A stretch of 64,000 nucleotides of DNA from positions 2,790,001 through 2,854,000 of the forward strand of contig NC_014931.1 of assembly GCF_000184745.1 (NCBI RefSeq). Direction: 5' to 3'. The notes beneath the pieces were generated by a model. That model had not been told where the DNA came from, searched no databases, and worked only from the letters and a program-made list of their open reading frames with translations. Source of the stretch: Variovorax paradoxus EPS. Lineage in GTDB: Bacteria > Pseudomonadota > Gammaproteobacteria > Burkholderiales > Burkholderiaceae_C. Positions within the stretch are counted from its first letter, which is position 1; each line of letters opens with the position of its first letter. This document shows, piece by piece, positions 17,927 to 25,464 of this stretch. A program made the translations under genes and the position numbers.

Positions 17927-18711
17927 ACTGGAACTTCGAAGGAAAAGTCGCCATCGTTACGGGCGCGGCCGCGATGCTCGGCGCCGCCATCGTCCGCGCT
18001 TTCGTGAAGGCCGGTGCACAGGTGCTGGCGGTGGACATCGATGCGGCGCGCGGTGAAGCGCTAGCCGCAGAGCTGGGTCCGCGCTGTCGCTTCATCGCAT
18101 GCGACATCGGCTCCGACACGGCGCTCGATGCGCTGGTGGTCGATGCACTGGCCAGCGAGGGGCGCATCGACTTCCTCATCAACAACGCGGTGGTGTACGG
18201 CGACAACGGGATGGAAGCTTCGCGCGGCGAATGGCTGCAGGCGCTAGACGTCAACCTCGTCTCCGGCGCGCTGCTGGTGCACAAGACGGCCGATGCGCTG
18301 GCGGCGCAAGGCGGGGCCGTCGTGAACATGGGCAGCGTCGGCGGCAAGTTCGGCACGGCGGGGCGGGCGCTCTATCCGGCGGCGAAGGCGGCCATCTTGC
18401 AGCTCACGCGCAACCAGGCCGCGAGCCTCGCGCACCGGCGCGTGCGCGTGAACTCGGTGTCACCCGGATGGACCTGGTCGGACGCGCTCTCGCGCATGGC
18501 GGGCGGCGACCGCGCGTACGCCGACCGCATGGCTGCGCCGTTGCATCCGCTGGGCCGCGCGGGCGATGCCGACGACGTGGCGCAGGTGGTGCTGTTCCTG
18601 TGCTCGGACGCCGCGCGCTTCGTGACCGGTGCGGACATTCCGGTCGACGGCGGCTTCTCGATGCTGGGCCCGGATCAGGGGCGCTCGGCGCGCGACTGGT
18701 TCGGCGGTTAG
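17923..18711 (+). CDS. Short-chain dehydrogenase/reductase, likely dihydrodiol or alcohol dehydrogenase
   Basis: 262 residues, ATG overlapping the previous stop (ATGA, 17923-17926). Classical SDR: cofactor motif VTGAAAMLGAA, NNAV at 87-90, catalytic Ser138, Tyr151 and Lys155 (YPAAK), and the C-terminal FVTGADIPVDGGFSML. In a ring-hydroxylating operon the usual task is oxidising a cis-dihydrodiol or a dihydroxy-carboxylate to a catechol. Last gene of the operon; its TAG stop shares TTAG with the convergent MBL gene. Exact substrate unknown. Confidence 0.9.
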   Translation: MNWNFEGKVAIVTGAAAMLGAAIVRAFVKAGAQVLAVDIDAARGEALAAELGPRCRFIACDIGSDTALDALVVDALASEGRIDFLINNAVVYGDNGMEASRGEWLQALDVNLVSGALLVHKTADALAAQGGAVVNMGSVGGKFGTAGRALYPAAKAAILQLTRNQAASLAHRRVRVNSVSPGWTWSDALSRMAGGDRAYADRMAAPLHPLGRAGDADDVAQVVLFLCSDAARFVTGADIPVDGGFSMLGPDQGRSARDWFGG

Positions 18712-19778
18712 TTGGCAAGCCGATACCAACCGATGCCGTCGTCGGCGATGTCGCAGACGACTTCGCCGCGGTGCAGCAGGTAGTTGAGGCAGGCGAGGCT
18801 TTCGCCCGTTGCCATGCCCAGCAACTGCACGTCGGACTCGGCGATGCTGCGCGCGAACAGGCTCGCGAATACATCGACTGCGCGCTTGGGCGTCTTCAAG
18901 GTGTTGCGCAACCGGTCGAGCGAGCGTTCTTGTCCCGTCTGTAGCCGGTCGATGCGCGCATGCAGGCCGCGGAAGCACTCGTTGTGCGAAGGCAGCACCA
19001 GCACGTCGTCGGGTATTTCGCGCTTGAGCTTGGCGAGCGATGAAAGCCAGTCGGCCATCGGATCAGCGTCGGGCTCTATCGGCGAGACAGACACGTTGGA
19101 CGAGATGCGCGGCAGGATCTGGTCGCCCGAAATCAGCACCTTGAGGTCGGGGCAGTACAGGCACGCATGTTCGGGCGAATGACCGTTGCCGGTGACGATG
19201 CGCCAGTCGTGCGCGCCGATGCGCAGCACCTCGCCGTCGCGCAGCCGCCGGAAGCTGTCGGGCAGCGGATGGATGTGCTTGCCGAAATTGCCGAAGCGCG
19301 TGCGGTAGGTCTCGATGGCGGCATCGCTCCAGCCGGCGCGGCGATAGAAGGCGATGGCGTCGTCGGGCGCTTCGCGTCCGGTATCGGACACCATCACGCG
19401 GCACATGAGGTATTCGGAGCGGGTCATCCACAGCCGCACGCCGAACTTGCGCGTGAGCCAGCCGGCCATGCCGACGTGGTCGGGGTGCATGTGGGTCACG
19501 AACACGCGGGTGAGGCCGCGCGTGTCGGGCGAATTTGCGAAGAGCTCGCGCCAGACGGCCACCGTTTCCTCGGTGCGCACGCCCGTGTCCACCACGGCCC
19601 AGCCGGCGCCGTCGTCCAGCGCCCACAGGTTGATGTGGTCGAGCGAGTAGGGCAGCGGCATGCGGATCCAGTGCACGCCCGCGGCGACCTCGATCGACTT
19701 GCCGCGCGGCGGGAGTTCCGCAAAGGGGTAGACGAGCTTGCCTTTTGCCGCTTCCGCCGTCTCTTCCAGACCATCCAT
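18708..19778 (-). CDS. MBL-fold metallo-hydrolase
   Basis: 356 residues from the ATG at 19778, which has a strong GGAGGT site seven bases upstream; the longer open frame to 20033 is low-complexity and unsupported. The metal motif is THMHPDHVG (His96, His98, Asp100, His101). A later GNGHSPEHACLYCP and SGDQILPRISSNVSV give the remaining ligands. The C-terminal helical domain (about 250-356) resembles that of the beta-lactamase-like proteins related to human LACTB2. It probably hydrolyses a thioester, ester or lactone in the cytoplasm; no signal peptide. It is convergent with the aromatic operon and not obviously part of it. Confidence 0.87.
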   Translation of the reverse strand: MDGLEETAEAAKGKLVYPFAELPPRGKSIEVAAGVHWIRMPLPYSLDHINLWALDDGAGWAVVDTGVRTEETVAVWRELFANSPDTRGLTRVFVTHMHPDHVGMAGWLTRKFGVRLWMTRSEYLMCRVMVSDTGREAPDDAIAFYRRAGWSDAAIETYRTRFGNFGKHIHPLPDSFRRLRDGEVLRIGAHDWRIVTGNGHSPEHACLYCPDLKVLISGDQILPRISSNVSVSPIEPDADPMADWLSSLAKLKREIPDDVLVLPSHNECFRGLHARIDRLQTGQERSLDRLRNTLKTPKRAVDVFASLFARSIAESDVQLLGMATGESLACLNYLLHRGEVVCDIADDGIGWYRLAN

Positions 19779-19860
19779 CGTGTTCACCTCCAGAGGAGTG
19801 AATTGTGAACCCGGCCGCAATCCGGGCCGGGCCTCCCCCGATGACGATGGATCGACGCGC

Positions 19861-20754
19861 TTACTTGCGGCGCGAGCGGGGCGCGCCCGGCGCCGAGGTT
19901 TGCGACGGTGCGGCGCCGCCGTCCACGCCAAGACGGCCGCCGCCGCCCAGGCCCTGGCCGCGCACCGTTTGCGCCTTGTAGTTGCGCAGCGAACGGACCA
20001 TCTGGTTGAAGGCGTCCATGAACGCGGCGGCAATCACCTTGCCCTGCGGCGTGCGCGTGTAGCCGCCGATGCCGCCTGCGGCGGAGAGGCCGCCCAGGCC
20101 GCCGAAGCCCGCGAAGTCGGTCTTGGAGGCGCTGCCTTCGGCGGCCGCCACCTGCACACCCGAGCGGTTGTCGATGAGCGTCAGGAGCGCGCTGGCTTCC
20201 TTGGTCTGCAGGCTGGCGCCGATGCTGGCGATGGCGCGGCCACGGCCGCCGCCCACCAGGCCGCCCAGCGCGCCGCCGATGCCACCGGCGTCGTTGTTGC
20301 TGAACACGATCTCTGGCGACAGGCCGTAGTCGGAAGCGACCATCTGGCCGCGGCCGAAGTTGCTGCCGCCGCGCATTTCGCCCGACTGCATCAGCGCGCG
20401 CTCGCGCGTCATGGCGTTCATGCCGGCCGCGCCGCGCTCGACCACCACGAAGCAGTTCGACTGCTGCACCAGGAGGCGCAGCAGGTTCGCGGTCGGCGGG
20501 AGCTTGTATTCGCCGGTGAGAACGGTGTACCAGCCGGCGTTGACGTTCTCGATGAGCGAGACGGTGCCCAGCGGCGAATCGCAGCGCTCGAGCTGGCTGC
20601 TTTCACCGGAGGTGGCCGAACCGGCGGCGCTGCCGGTGGCCATGGTCTTGGCCGACTGGCTGCCCATTTGCATGTCGGTGGTCGCGCAGCCGGAGAGAAC
20701 CAGCGCGCCGGCAAGAACGCTTGCGCTTGCGAAAGAGAATTTGGAAGAAGCCAT
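19861..20754 (-). CDS. CsgG/HfaB-like outer-membrane lipoprotein
   Basis: 297 residues from the ATG at 20754. Lipoprotein signal peptide ending in the lipobox LSGC (cysteine near residue 23). The body matches the CsgG/HfaB family: LRLLVQQSNCFVVVERG, then MVASDYGLSPEIVFSNND, LLTLIDNRSGVQVAAAEGSA, and a C-terminal VIAAAFMDAFNQMVRSLRNY. Glycine-rich stretches (about 148-170 and 210-230) and a basic tail (APRSRRK) are lineage features. CsgG forms the curli secretion pore, but no curli gene is nearby. Stand-alone homologues in betaproteobacteria are of unknown role. Regulation not visible. Confidence 0.82.
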   Translation of the reverse strand: MASSKFSFASASVLAGALVLSGCATTDMQMGSQSAKTMATGSAAGSATSGESSQLERCDSPLGTVSLIENVNAGWYTVLTGEYKLPPTANLLRLLVQQSNCFVVVERGAAGMNAMTRERALMQSGEMRGGSNFGRGQMVASDYGLSPEIVFSNNDAGGIGGALGGLVGGGRGRAIASIGASLQTKEASALLTLIDNRSGVQVAAAEGSASKTDFAGFGGLGGLSAAGGIGGYTRTPQGKVIAAAFMDAFNQMVRSLRNYKAQTVRGQGLGGGGRLGVDGGAAPSQTSAPGAPRSRRK

Positions 20755-21072
20755 GTCCGGATCCAGAGAGAGAAGAGTGAAAAGGCGCCCCAATGGGAGA
20801 CGCCACTCCTCGGATTCCGAAGTGGGACCGCATGGCCTGTATGACCTCCCCCGATTCGTCGCGCCGCCAGCGACCGCGCGACGATACGACCCCAGGAAGC
20901 GGCATGCCAGTGCCGAAAGTCATGGTCCGTGCGCGGCGAAGCGGGCGAGATTATTACCGAGTGCGAGCCCCGTGGGCAGAGGGCAACAAGCTCCCCGGAA
21001 CAGTCAGGGAGATGGCCTTGGGCGCGATGCGTAGGCCGTTACAGTCGGGCCTTCATCACGAGGAGTTTTCAG
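20755..21072. other. Gene-poor stretch with no recognised feature
   Basis: 318 bp between the divergent starts of the CsgG-like gene and the small protein at 21073. It must hold both promoters. A purine-rich AGAGAGAGAAGAG run lies at 20766-20778. I see no convincing promoter boxes, RNA fold or extra reading frame. Confidence 0.5.
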
Positions 21073-21291
21073 ATGGCAACCACCAAGAAGAATGTCGTTG
21101 GCGAAGCAGCAGCGGAACTGACCCGTCAACAAGTCGCGCAGGCCCTGGCCATTGCCGGCGCATCGAATTTCAGCGGCGCTTCCGATCCGGCTTTCGTCGG
21201 CTCCGTCCTGGTGGCCCTGGCCGTCAACACCAACTCCGTCAGCGCGACCATCGACAGCGCGAAGGGCCGCACCCCCGTCGTTCAGCACTGA
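21073..21291 (+). CDS. Small hypothetical protein
   Basis: 72 residues, start at 21073 supported by AGGAG at 21061-21065. The sequence begins MATTKKNVVGEAAAELTRQQ and is mostly helical, with a small hydrophobic patch FVGSVLVALAVNT near residues 41-53. No cysteines, no signal peptide, no recognised family. Good ribosome binding site and normal composition favour a real gene. Function unknown. Confidence 0.6.
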   Translation: MATTKKNVVGEAAAELTRQQVAQALAIAGASNFSGASDPAFVGSVLVALAVNTNSVSATIDSAKGRTPVVQH

Positions 21292-21304
21292 TCCTTCGCG
21301 TGAT

Positions 21305-21334
21305 CCGCCCGGGGCTTTTCAGCCCTGCGGGCGG
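21305..21334. terminator. Possible bidirectional hairpin between convergent small genes
   Basis: Inverted repeat with outer arms CCGCCC (21305-21310) and GGGCGG (21329-21334) and inner arms GGGCT/AGCCC around a TTTC loop. It lies between a rightward stop at 21291 and a leftward stop at 21319, overlapping the latter. There is no T-tract, so termination strength is doubtful. Confidence 0.35.
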
Positions 21335-21600
21335 TGCGCGTCGCACGTGTCGCACGCGCCGTCTTCCATGGCTTTCGACTGCTCGTCGAGCCATTCGAGT
21401 TCGTTCGGTGCGTAGGGGCGGGACCACGACATCCCGTCCAGCCGCACGCGCACCATCAATCCCCGCGCGGTCGTGACCGTTCCCGGCTGGCCTTGAAAAT
21501 TGACGCGCGCCCCTTTCCTCGCGGGCACGTTGAACTGCGCACAGATGTCCTCGAAACCCAGCCGCGGGGCGGGCTTACGTTCTTCGTTCGTACTTGCCAT
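21319..21600 (-). CDS. Small hypothetical protein with C-terminal CDTCD motif
   Basis: 93 residues from the ATG at 21600; a longer version would need a TTG inside a hairpin. The sequence has RLGFEDICAQFNVPARKGARVNFQGQ, then a beta-rich PGTVTTARGLMVRVRLDG, WSRPYAPNELEWLDEQ, and ends GACDTCDAHRPQG. The CxxC at the tail may bind metal. No family recognised; the central part reads like a small KOW/SH3-type barrel. Convergent with the small gene at 21073. Confidence 0.55.
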   Translation of the reverse strand: MASTNEERKPAPRLGFEDICAQFNVPARKGARVNFQGQPGTVTTARGLMVRVRLDGMSWSRPYAPNELEWLDEQSKAMEDGACDTCDAHRPQG

Positions 21601-21621
21601 GCAAGTGCTACGCGGAAGGGG

Positions 21622-21645
21622 GCGATCCGGATTCAACCGGATCGC
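21622..21645. terminator. Perfect 9-bp hairpin downstream of the NlpD-like gene
   Basis: GCGATCCGG (21622-21630), loop ATTCAA, CCGGATCGC (21637-21645). It lies 18 bp past the stop of the leftward lipoprotein gene. Only a three-base T run follows on the + strand and none on the - strand, so it may be a weak terminator or an mRNA 3'-end stabiliser. Confidence 0.4.
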
Positions 21646-21662
21646 TTTACAGAACGCCCTCG

Positions 21663-22322
21663 CTAATCGGGCGAAGCGAAATAGGCAGCGGGATCGACCG
21701 CGTTGCCGTTCCTGCGCAACTCGAAGTGCAGCTTGACGCGATCGGCTTCGGTGCGGCCCATGTGGGCGATCACCTGGCCCCGCTTCACCGACTGCCCCTC
21801 CTTGACCAGCAGCTTGCTGTTGTGCGCGTAGGCGGTCACGAAGGTCGCGTCGTGCTTGATCATGACGAGCTGGCCGTAGCCGCGCGGGCCCACGGCCGAA
21901 TACACGACCTTGCCGTCGCGCGCGGCGATGACGGGGTCGCCTTCCGATCCGGCGAAGTCGATGCCCTTGCTGTTGCGGCCGTTGAATCGCTGGATGACGG
22001 TGCCGTTCGACGGGCGAAGGAAATTCCGCTCCGCCTTGGCCACCGGGGCGGATGGCGTGGACGATGCGGAGGGTGCCGGCTCGCTGCTGCGCGAGCGGCG
22101 CTCGGGTGCGGGACGCGCGTCCTTGCGGGCCGAAGGGACGTGCTTGGCGCTTGCGGATTTCTTCGATGCGGGTGCGGGCGCCGGGGCCGGCTTGGAGGCG
22201 CAGCCGATGAGCAGGATGCCCAGCATGCCCGAGGCAAGGGCCAATTCGATCCGATGGGAAATGAGCGAGTGGGACGGGGGAAGGTCGGGAAGTCCGGGTT
22301 CAGCGTGCGGCTTGAAATGCAT
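21663..22322 (-). CDS. NlpD-like lipoprotein with degenerate M23 (LytM) domain, no LysM
   Basis: 219 residues. A hydrophobic segment with lipobox LLIGC (cysteine near 41) is followed by an Ala/Pro/Lys-rich linker (about 42-95) and a C-terminal LytM domain (about 97-215). The domain reads NGRNSKGIDFAGSEGDPVIAARDGKVVYS...GYGQLVMIKHDATFVTAYAHN...VKLHFELRRNG, close to NlpD/EnvC. The first zinc ligand of active M23 enzymes is missing (Asn-Ser-Lys instead of His), so it should activate amidases (AmiC-type) rather than cut peptidoglycan. Full NlpD of this lineage has a LysM domain; this protein lacks one, so it is probably a paralogue. Confidence 0.82.
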   Translation of the reverse strand: MHFKPHAEPGLPDLPPSHSLISHRIELALASGMLGILLIGCASKPAPAPAPASKKSASAKHVPSARKDARPAPERRSRSSEPAPSASSTPSAPVAKAERNFLRPSNGTVIQRFNGRNSKGIDFAGSEGDPVIAARDGKVVYSAVGPRGYGQLVMIKHDATFVTAYAHNSKLLVKEGQSVKRGQVIAHMGRTEADRVKLHFELRRNGNAVDPAAYFASPD

Positions 22323-22381
22323 GGTGAGGACTGTATTGGAATCCGCCTGGCGTTCGCCCTACTGGACGATCGAACTGACGG

Positions 22382-22618
22382 TCAACTCCCTACGTGATGG
22401 TCCGCAGCGGCATGCGTGCGGCTGTGGGCGGTGGACTCCTTCATGGCGTCCCTCAGTTTTCGCAGCGTATTGGTAAGGGCCTGCGGGGTGGTGCCGACCT
22501 CGCGGGCCGCAATGCCGGGGCGCACGCCGCCGACGAGAACCATGTATGCGGCATCGCGAGAGAGCGTGGCCCTCAACCTGGCGCGTTTCGACAATGCATT
22601 GAATTCGCTTCGCGTCAT
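22382..22618 (-). CDS. TrfB/KorA-like small DNA-binding protein
   Basis: 78 residues. After MTRSEFNALSKRARL the chain shows a helix-turn-helix like that of the IncP plasmid repressor KorA (TrfB): MVLVGGVRPGIAAREVGTTPQALTNTLRKLRDAM. KorA carries the same spacing of hydrophobic residues in its recognition region. The tail is polar and His-rich (HSRTHAAADHH). In plasmids KorA represses replication and partition genes; chromosomal copies are usually orphan. No plasmid gene is nearby. The start is preceded by a GAGGAGACGAAGG-type site just upstream, which supports translation. Confidence 0.6.
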   Translation of the reverse strand: MTRSEFNALSKRARLRATLSRDAAYMVLVGGVRPGIAAREVGTTPQALTNTLRKLRDAMKESTAHSRTHAAADHHVGS

Positions 22619-22743
22619 CCTTCGTCTCCTCCTTTCGGTGCTCGGAGTCTGACGAGATTTCAGCGTCGAGGAATGGGCGTCTTTGGAAACTGCAGGTAAG
22701 AATTTATCCCGTGGCCGGCTTCGTTTCGCTTTTGCTTTGTTGA

Positions 22744-22989
22744 TCAGCCCGGCACTCGCATCGGCAGAAGGCCGATGGGCGAGATGCGCGCAATGACCTC
22801 GGCCTGCATGAGCGCGGGAGAGTGGGCCGGAAGAAAGGTGGCCTGCACGGTCACGCCGGCCGAACCCATGCTGCGGTTGACCGTTGCCGTGGTGATCGCG
22901 CCGGGGAGCTTGAGCACTTGCTCGACCTGCAGTTGCTGCGCTTCACTGCAAAGGGGCAGGCTGAATTCGTATCGACTCGTGTTGTTCAT
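22744..22989 (-). CDS. Small hypothetical protein
   Basis: 81 residues from the ATG at 22989, with AGGT nine bases upstream. The frame is open to 23067, but the extra residues are not protein-like. It reads SRYEFSLPLCSEAQQLQVEQVLKLPGAITTATVNRSMGSAGVTVQ, an alternating beta-alpha-beta pattern like a ferredoxin-type (HMA-size) fold without the CxxC metal motif. Function unknown. It ends 125 bp from the KorA-like gene on the same strand. Confidence 0.5.
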   Translation of the reverse strand: MNNTSRYEFSLPLCSEAQQLQVEQVLKLPGAITTATVNRSMGSAGVTVQATFLPAHSPALMQAEVIARISPIGLLPMRVPG

Positions 22990-23069
22990 GGATGAAGACC
23001 TCGATTCGGTGGACGGACGAGGTACGAGTCTAGCGGCGGTGCCGAGCGTCAAACAAGCGGCCCACAAGT

Positions 23070-23104
23070 GAAAATGCCCCGCTACCTTTTGAGTAGCGGG
23101 GCAT
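23070..23104 (-). terminator. Rho-independent terminator of tRNA-Asn
   Basis: Perfect 12-bp stem, ATGCCCCGCTAC at 23074-23085 and GTAGCGGGGCAT at 23093-23104, loop of 7. Read on the - strand it ends in a T-tract (CATTTTC). It lies 23 nt beyond the 3' end of the tRNA gene, so it is that gene's terminator. Confidence 0.9.
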
Positions 23105-23126
23105 CCAGTTGCCTTGCGGCTTGTAG

Positions 23127-23202
23127 TGGCTCCTCGACCTGGGCTCGAACCAGGGACCTACGGATTAACAGTCCGGCGCTCTACCAACTGAGCTATCGAG
23201 GA
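23127..23202 (-). tRNA. tRNA-Asn (anticodon GTT), CCA encoded
   Basis: 76 nt on the - strand. The acceptor arm TCCTCGA pairs with TCGAGGA. The D-arm contains AGCTCAGTTGGTAGAGC, the anticodon loop CTGTTAA has GTT (complement at 23167-23169), and the T-arm contains GGTTCGAGCC. The terminal CCA is encoded at 23127-23129. All arms pair as expected. It stands alone, followed by a strong terminator. Confidence 0.97.
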
Positions 23203-23285
23203 ACAAGCCTCAGATTATAGCGCGGTTTTTTTGGCCTTCTCAAGCCTCCGAAACTTTTGCGCAAAAAAGTTTGCTTCGCGCATGT

Positions 23286-25448
23286 TCACAGCGCGACGCT
23301 CAGGCCCAGACGCAGCGTGCGCGGCGCGCCAGGGAACAGATAGACATGCCCGAACTGGTAGGGCGATTCCTTCCAGTAGCGGCGATCGAACAGGTTGTCG
23401 ACGGCCAGCGTCCAGCTCGTGTTCACGCCGCGCAGTTTCGTGTCGTAGCGCAGCACCGCATCGACGCGCGTCCACGAGGGCAGCGTGATCGAGCCATCGG
23501 CAAGCACGTTGCGCCGTCCTTCGTGCGAGAGCTGTCCCGCCACTTCGAGTCCGGGCACCGAGGGCACGCGATACGCCGCCTGCGCGCGCAGCACCTGCTT
23601 GGGCACGTTGGTCGGCCACTGCCCATTGCTTGCCGGTTCGACGATGCTGCCGCGGCGCTTGGCATCCATCAGCGTCATGCTGCCGCCGATGCGCCAGGGG
23701 CCCTGGGTCCATTGCGCGCCGGCTTCGAGGCCGCGGTGCACCGCACGGCCGTCGTACTTCGCTTCGCATGGCGTGATGCCGAGGCGGTTACACGCATCCA
23801 GGTTGGTCATGGGGCGCGAGATGTCGAACCACGCGAGCTGCCAGTTGAAGGCGTCGTTGCCGCCCTTGATGCCCAGTTCCCACTGGCGCGAGCTGAGCGC
23901 GGGCAGCGCATCCCCGGCGTTGCTGTACTGCGAACTCTTGTTCGGCACGACCTGCGATTCGACGCCCTTGCCCCAGCTCGCATACGCGAGCAGTCCGGGC
24001 TGGATCGCGTAGCTGGCCGCAATCCACGGCGTGGTGATGCCGTCCTTGTAGCCCGTAGGGCGCGAGCCGTCGGTGCGGATGCTCTGGCGATCGAGCCGCG
24101 TGTGGCGCGCGCCGATCCACGTGGTGAAGCGGTCGTTCCAGCGGATCGCGTCCTGCACCGAGAGTTCGGTCGAGCGTTCGTCGCGGTTCGTGTTGAAGTC
24201 GGTGAGCGTCGGATCGGCCGGCACCACGGCGGTCGCCCAGATGTTGCCGGTGCCGACGTAGTTGTAGGCCTGGTCCTGGAAGCGGTTGCGCACGCGGCTT
24301 TGCAGCAGCCCGAAGCCCAGCTCGTGCCGCACGCTGCCGGTCATCACGTTGCCCTTCAGGTTCAGGCTGCCCGCGGTCTGCGTGCGGCGTTCGTTTTCGC
24401 TGCGGAAGTCGTAGACGTCGAAGGTGCCGTCCGAGCAGTAGCGGTCGTAGTTGCCTTCGGCGCCGCAACCGAAGGCGTAGGCCAGGCGGTCGTCGGTCTT
24501 CAGGCGCTGCTGGCCGATCTGTGCGCTCCAGCGCCAGTCGGCATTCAGCGCCTGGCTGAAGCGCACCGTGCCGGTCAGCGCCTTGAACACCGAGGGCTGC
24601 GACCACGGCTGGTTGTTGAGGTTGATGCGCGGATCGACCGGCGCAGGCAGCACGCTGCCCAGGAGGCTGTAGCCGTTCTGGCTCGGCTGGGTCTTGCGGC
24701 TTTGCTCGATCTCGAACTCCAGCACCGAATCGCGCGTGATGCGCCAGTCGGCCGCGAGCGAGAACATGTTGCGGTTGCCGTCCAGGTTGTGCGTGAGCGG
24801 CTTCAGGTTCTCGCTCGCCACGTTGAGCCGGTAGCCGAATTGGCGGTTCTCGCCGAAGCGGCCGCCCAGGTCGAGCGCGCCGAGCACGCTGCCGCGGCTG
24901 GTGGTCTCGATGCGCACCGTGCGCAGGTCCAGCTCGGTCGGGCGCTTCACCACGTAGTTGACGAGCCCGCCCGGCGCGCTGGTGCCCGCCTGGATGCCAC
25001 TGGTGCCGCGCAGGATCTCGACGCGCTCCTTGTTGTCCAGCGGGATCGAGGTCTCGGCGCTGATCGGCAGGCCTTCGCGCCGGTAGTTGAAGCGGTTGTC
25101 CAGCACGAAGCCGCGCACGGTGAGGTAGTCCCAGTAGCCGGCGGAGTTGTAGGCATCGGTCACCGACGAATCGAACTGCGTGAGATCGGCGAGCCGGCGT
25201 GCGCCGCTGCCGATGAGCTGCTTGCTGTCGATCACCGTGGCCGACAGCGGCAGCTCGCGCAGCGGCACGTCGCCGAAGCCGCTGACATCGGCCTGCGGCG
25301 CCGTCGCGCCTTCATTGACGACGACTTCGGGCAGCGCGGCCTGCTGCGCATGTGCGCTGCAGGCGGCCGCGAAAAACACGGCGGCAACAGCACGCGAGAT
25401 AGGGGAGCGCGTCAGGGCCAGGGAATGTGAAAAGCGTCGTTGAGTCAT
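23286..25448 (-). CDS. TonB-dependent outer-membrane receptor, last gene of the thiamine operon
   Basis: 720 residues. Signal peptide to about residue 35 (AACSAHAQ), TonB-box-like LPEVVV, then plug domain (LPLSATVIDSKQL...YLTVRGFVLDNRFNYRREGLP...VEILRGTSGIQAGTSAPGGLVNYVVKRP), a 22-strand barrel with DNLFDRRYW near the end, and a C-terminal LRLGLSVAL ending in the usual hydrophobic residue. By sequence it falls with ferric-siderophore receptors. However it starts 16 bp after thiE and continues the thiO-thiS-thiG-thiE series. That makes uptake of thiamine, a thiamine precursor or a metal complex possible. No Fur box was seen. Confidence 0.88.
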   Translation of the reverse strand: MTQRRFSHSLALTRSPISRAVAAVFFAAACSAHAQQAALPEVVVNEGATAPQADVSGFGDVPLRELPLSATVIDSKQLIGSGARRLADLTQFDSSVTDAYNSAGYWDYLTVRGFVLDNRFNYRREGLPISAETSIPLDNKERVEILRGTSGIQAGTSAPGGLVNYVVKRPTELDLRTVRIETTSRGSVLGALDLGGRFGENRQFGYRLNVASENLKPLTHNLDGNRNMFSLAADWRITRDSVLEFEIEQSRKTQPSQNGYSLLGSVLPAPVDPRINLNNQPWSQPSVFKALTGTVRFSQALNADWRWSAQIGQQRLKTDDRLAYAFGCGAEGNYDRYCSDGTFDVYDFRSENERRTQTAGSLNLKGNVMTGSVRHELGFGLLQSRVRNRFQDQAYNYVGTGNIWATAVVPADPTLTDFNTNRDERSTELSVQDAIRWNDRFTTWIGARHTRLDRQSIRTDGSRPTGYKDGITTPWIAASYAIQPGLLAYASWGKGVESQVVPNKSSQYSNAGDALPALSSRQWELGIKGGNDAFNWQLAWFDISRPMTNLDACNRLGITPCEAKYDGRAVHRGLEAGAQWTQGPWRIGGSMTLMDAKRRGSIVEPASNGQWPTNVPKQVLRAQAAYRVPSVPGLEVAGQLSHEGRRNVLADGSITLPSWTRVDAVLRYDTKLRGVNTSWTLAVDNLFDRRYWKESPYQFGHVYLFPGAPRTLRLGLSVAL

Positions 25449-25464
25449 TGATTGTTTGATGTAT

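Noticed and set aside
23271..25430. A + strand open frame of 719 codons opposite the TonB receptor
   Set aside because: Composition is a shadow of the receptor's codons; no ribosome binding site or domain.
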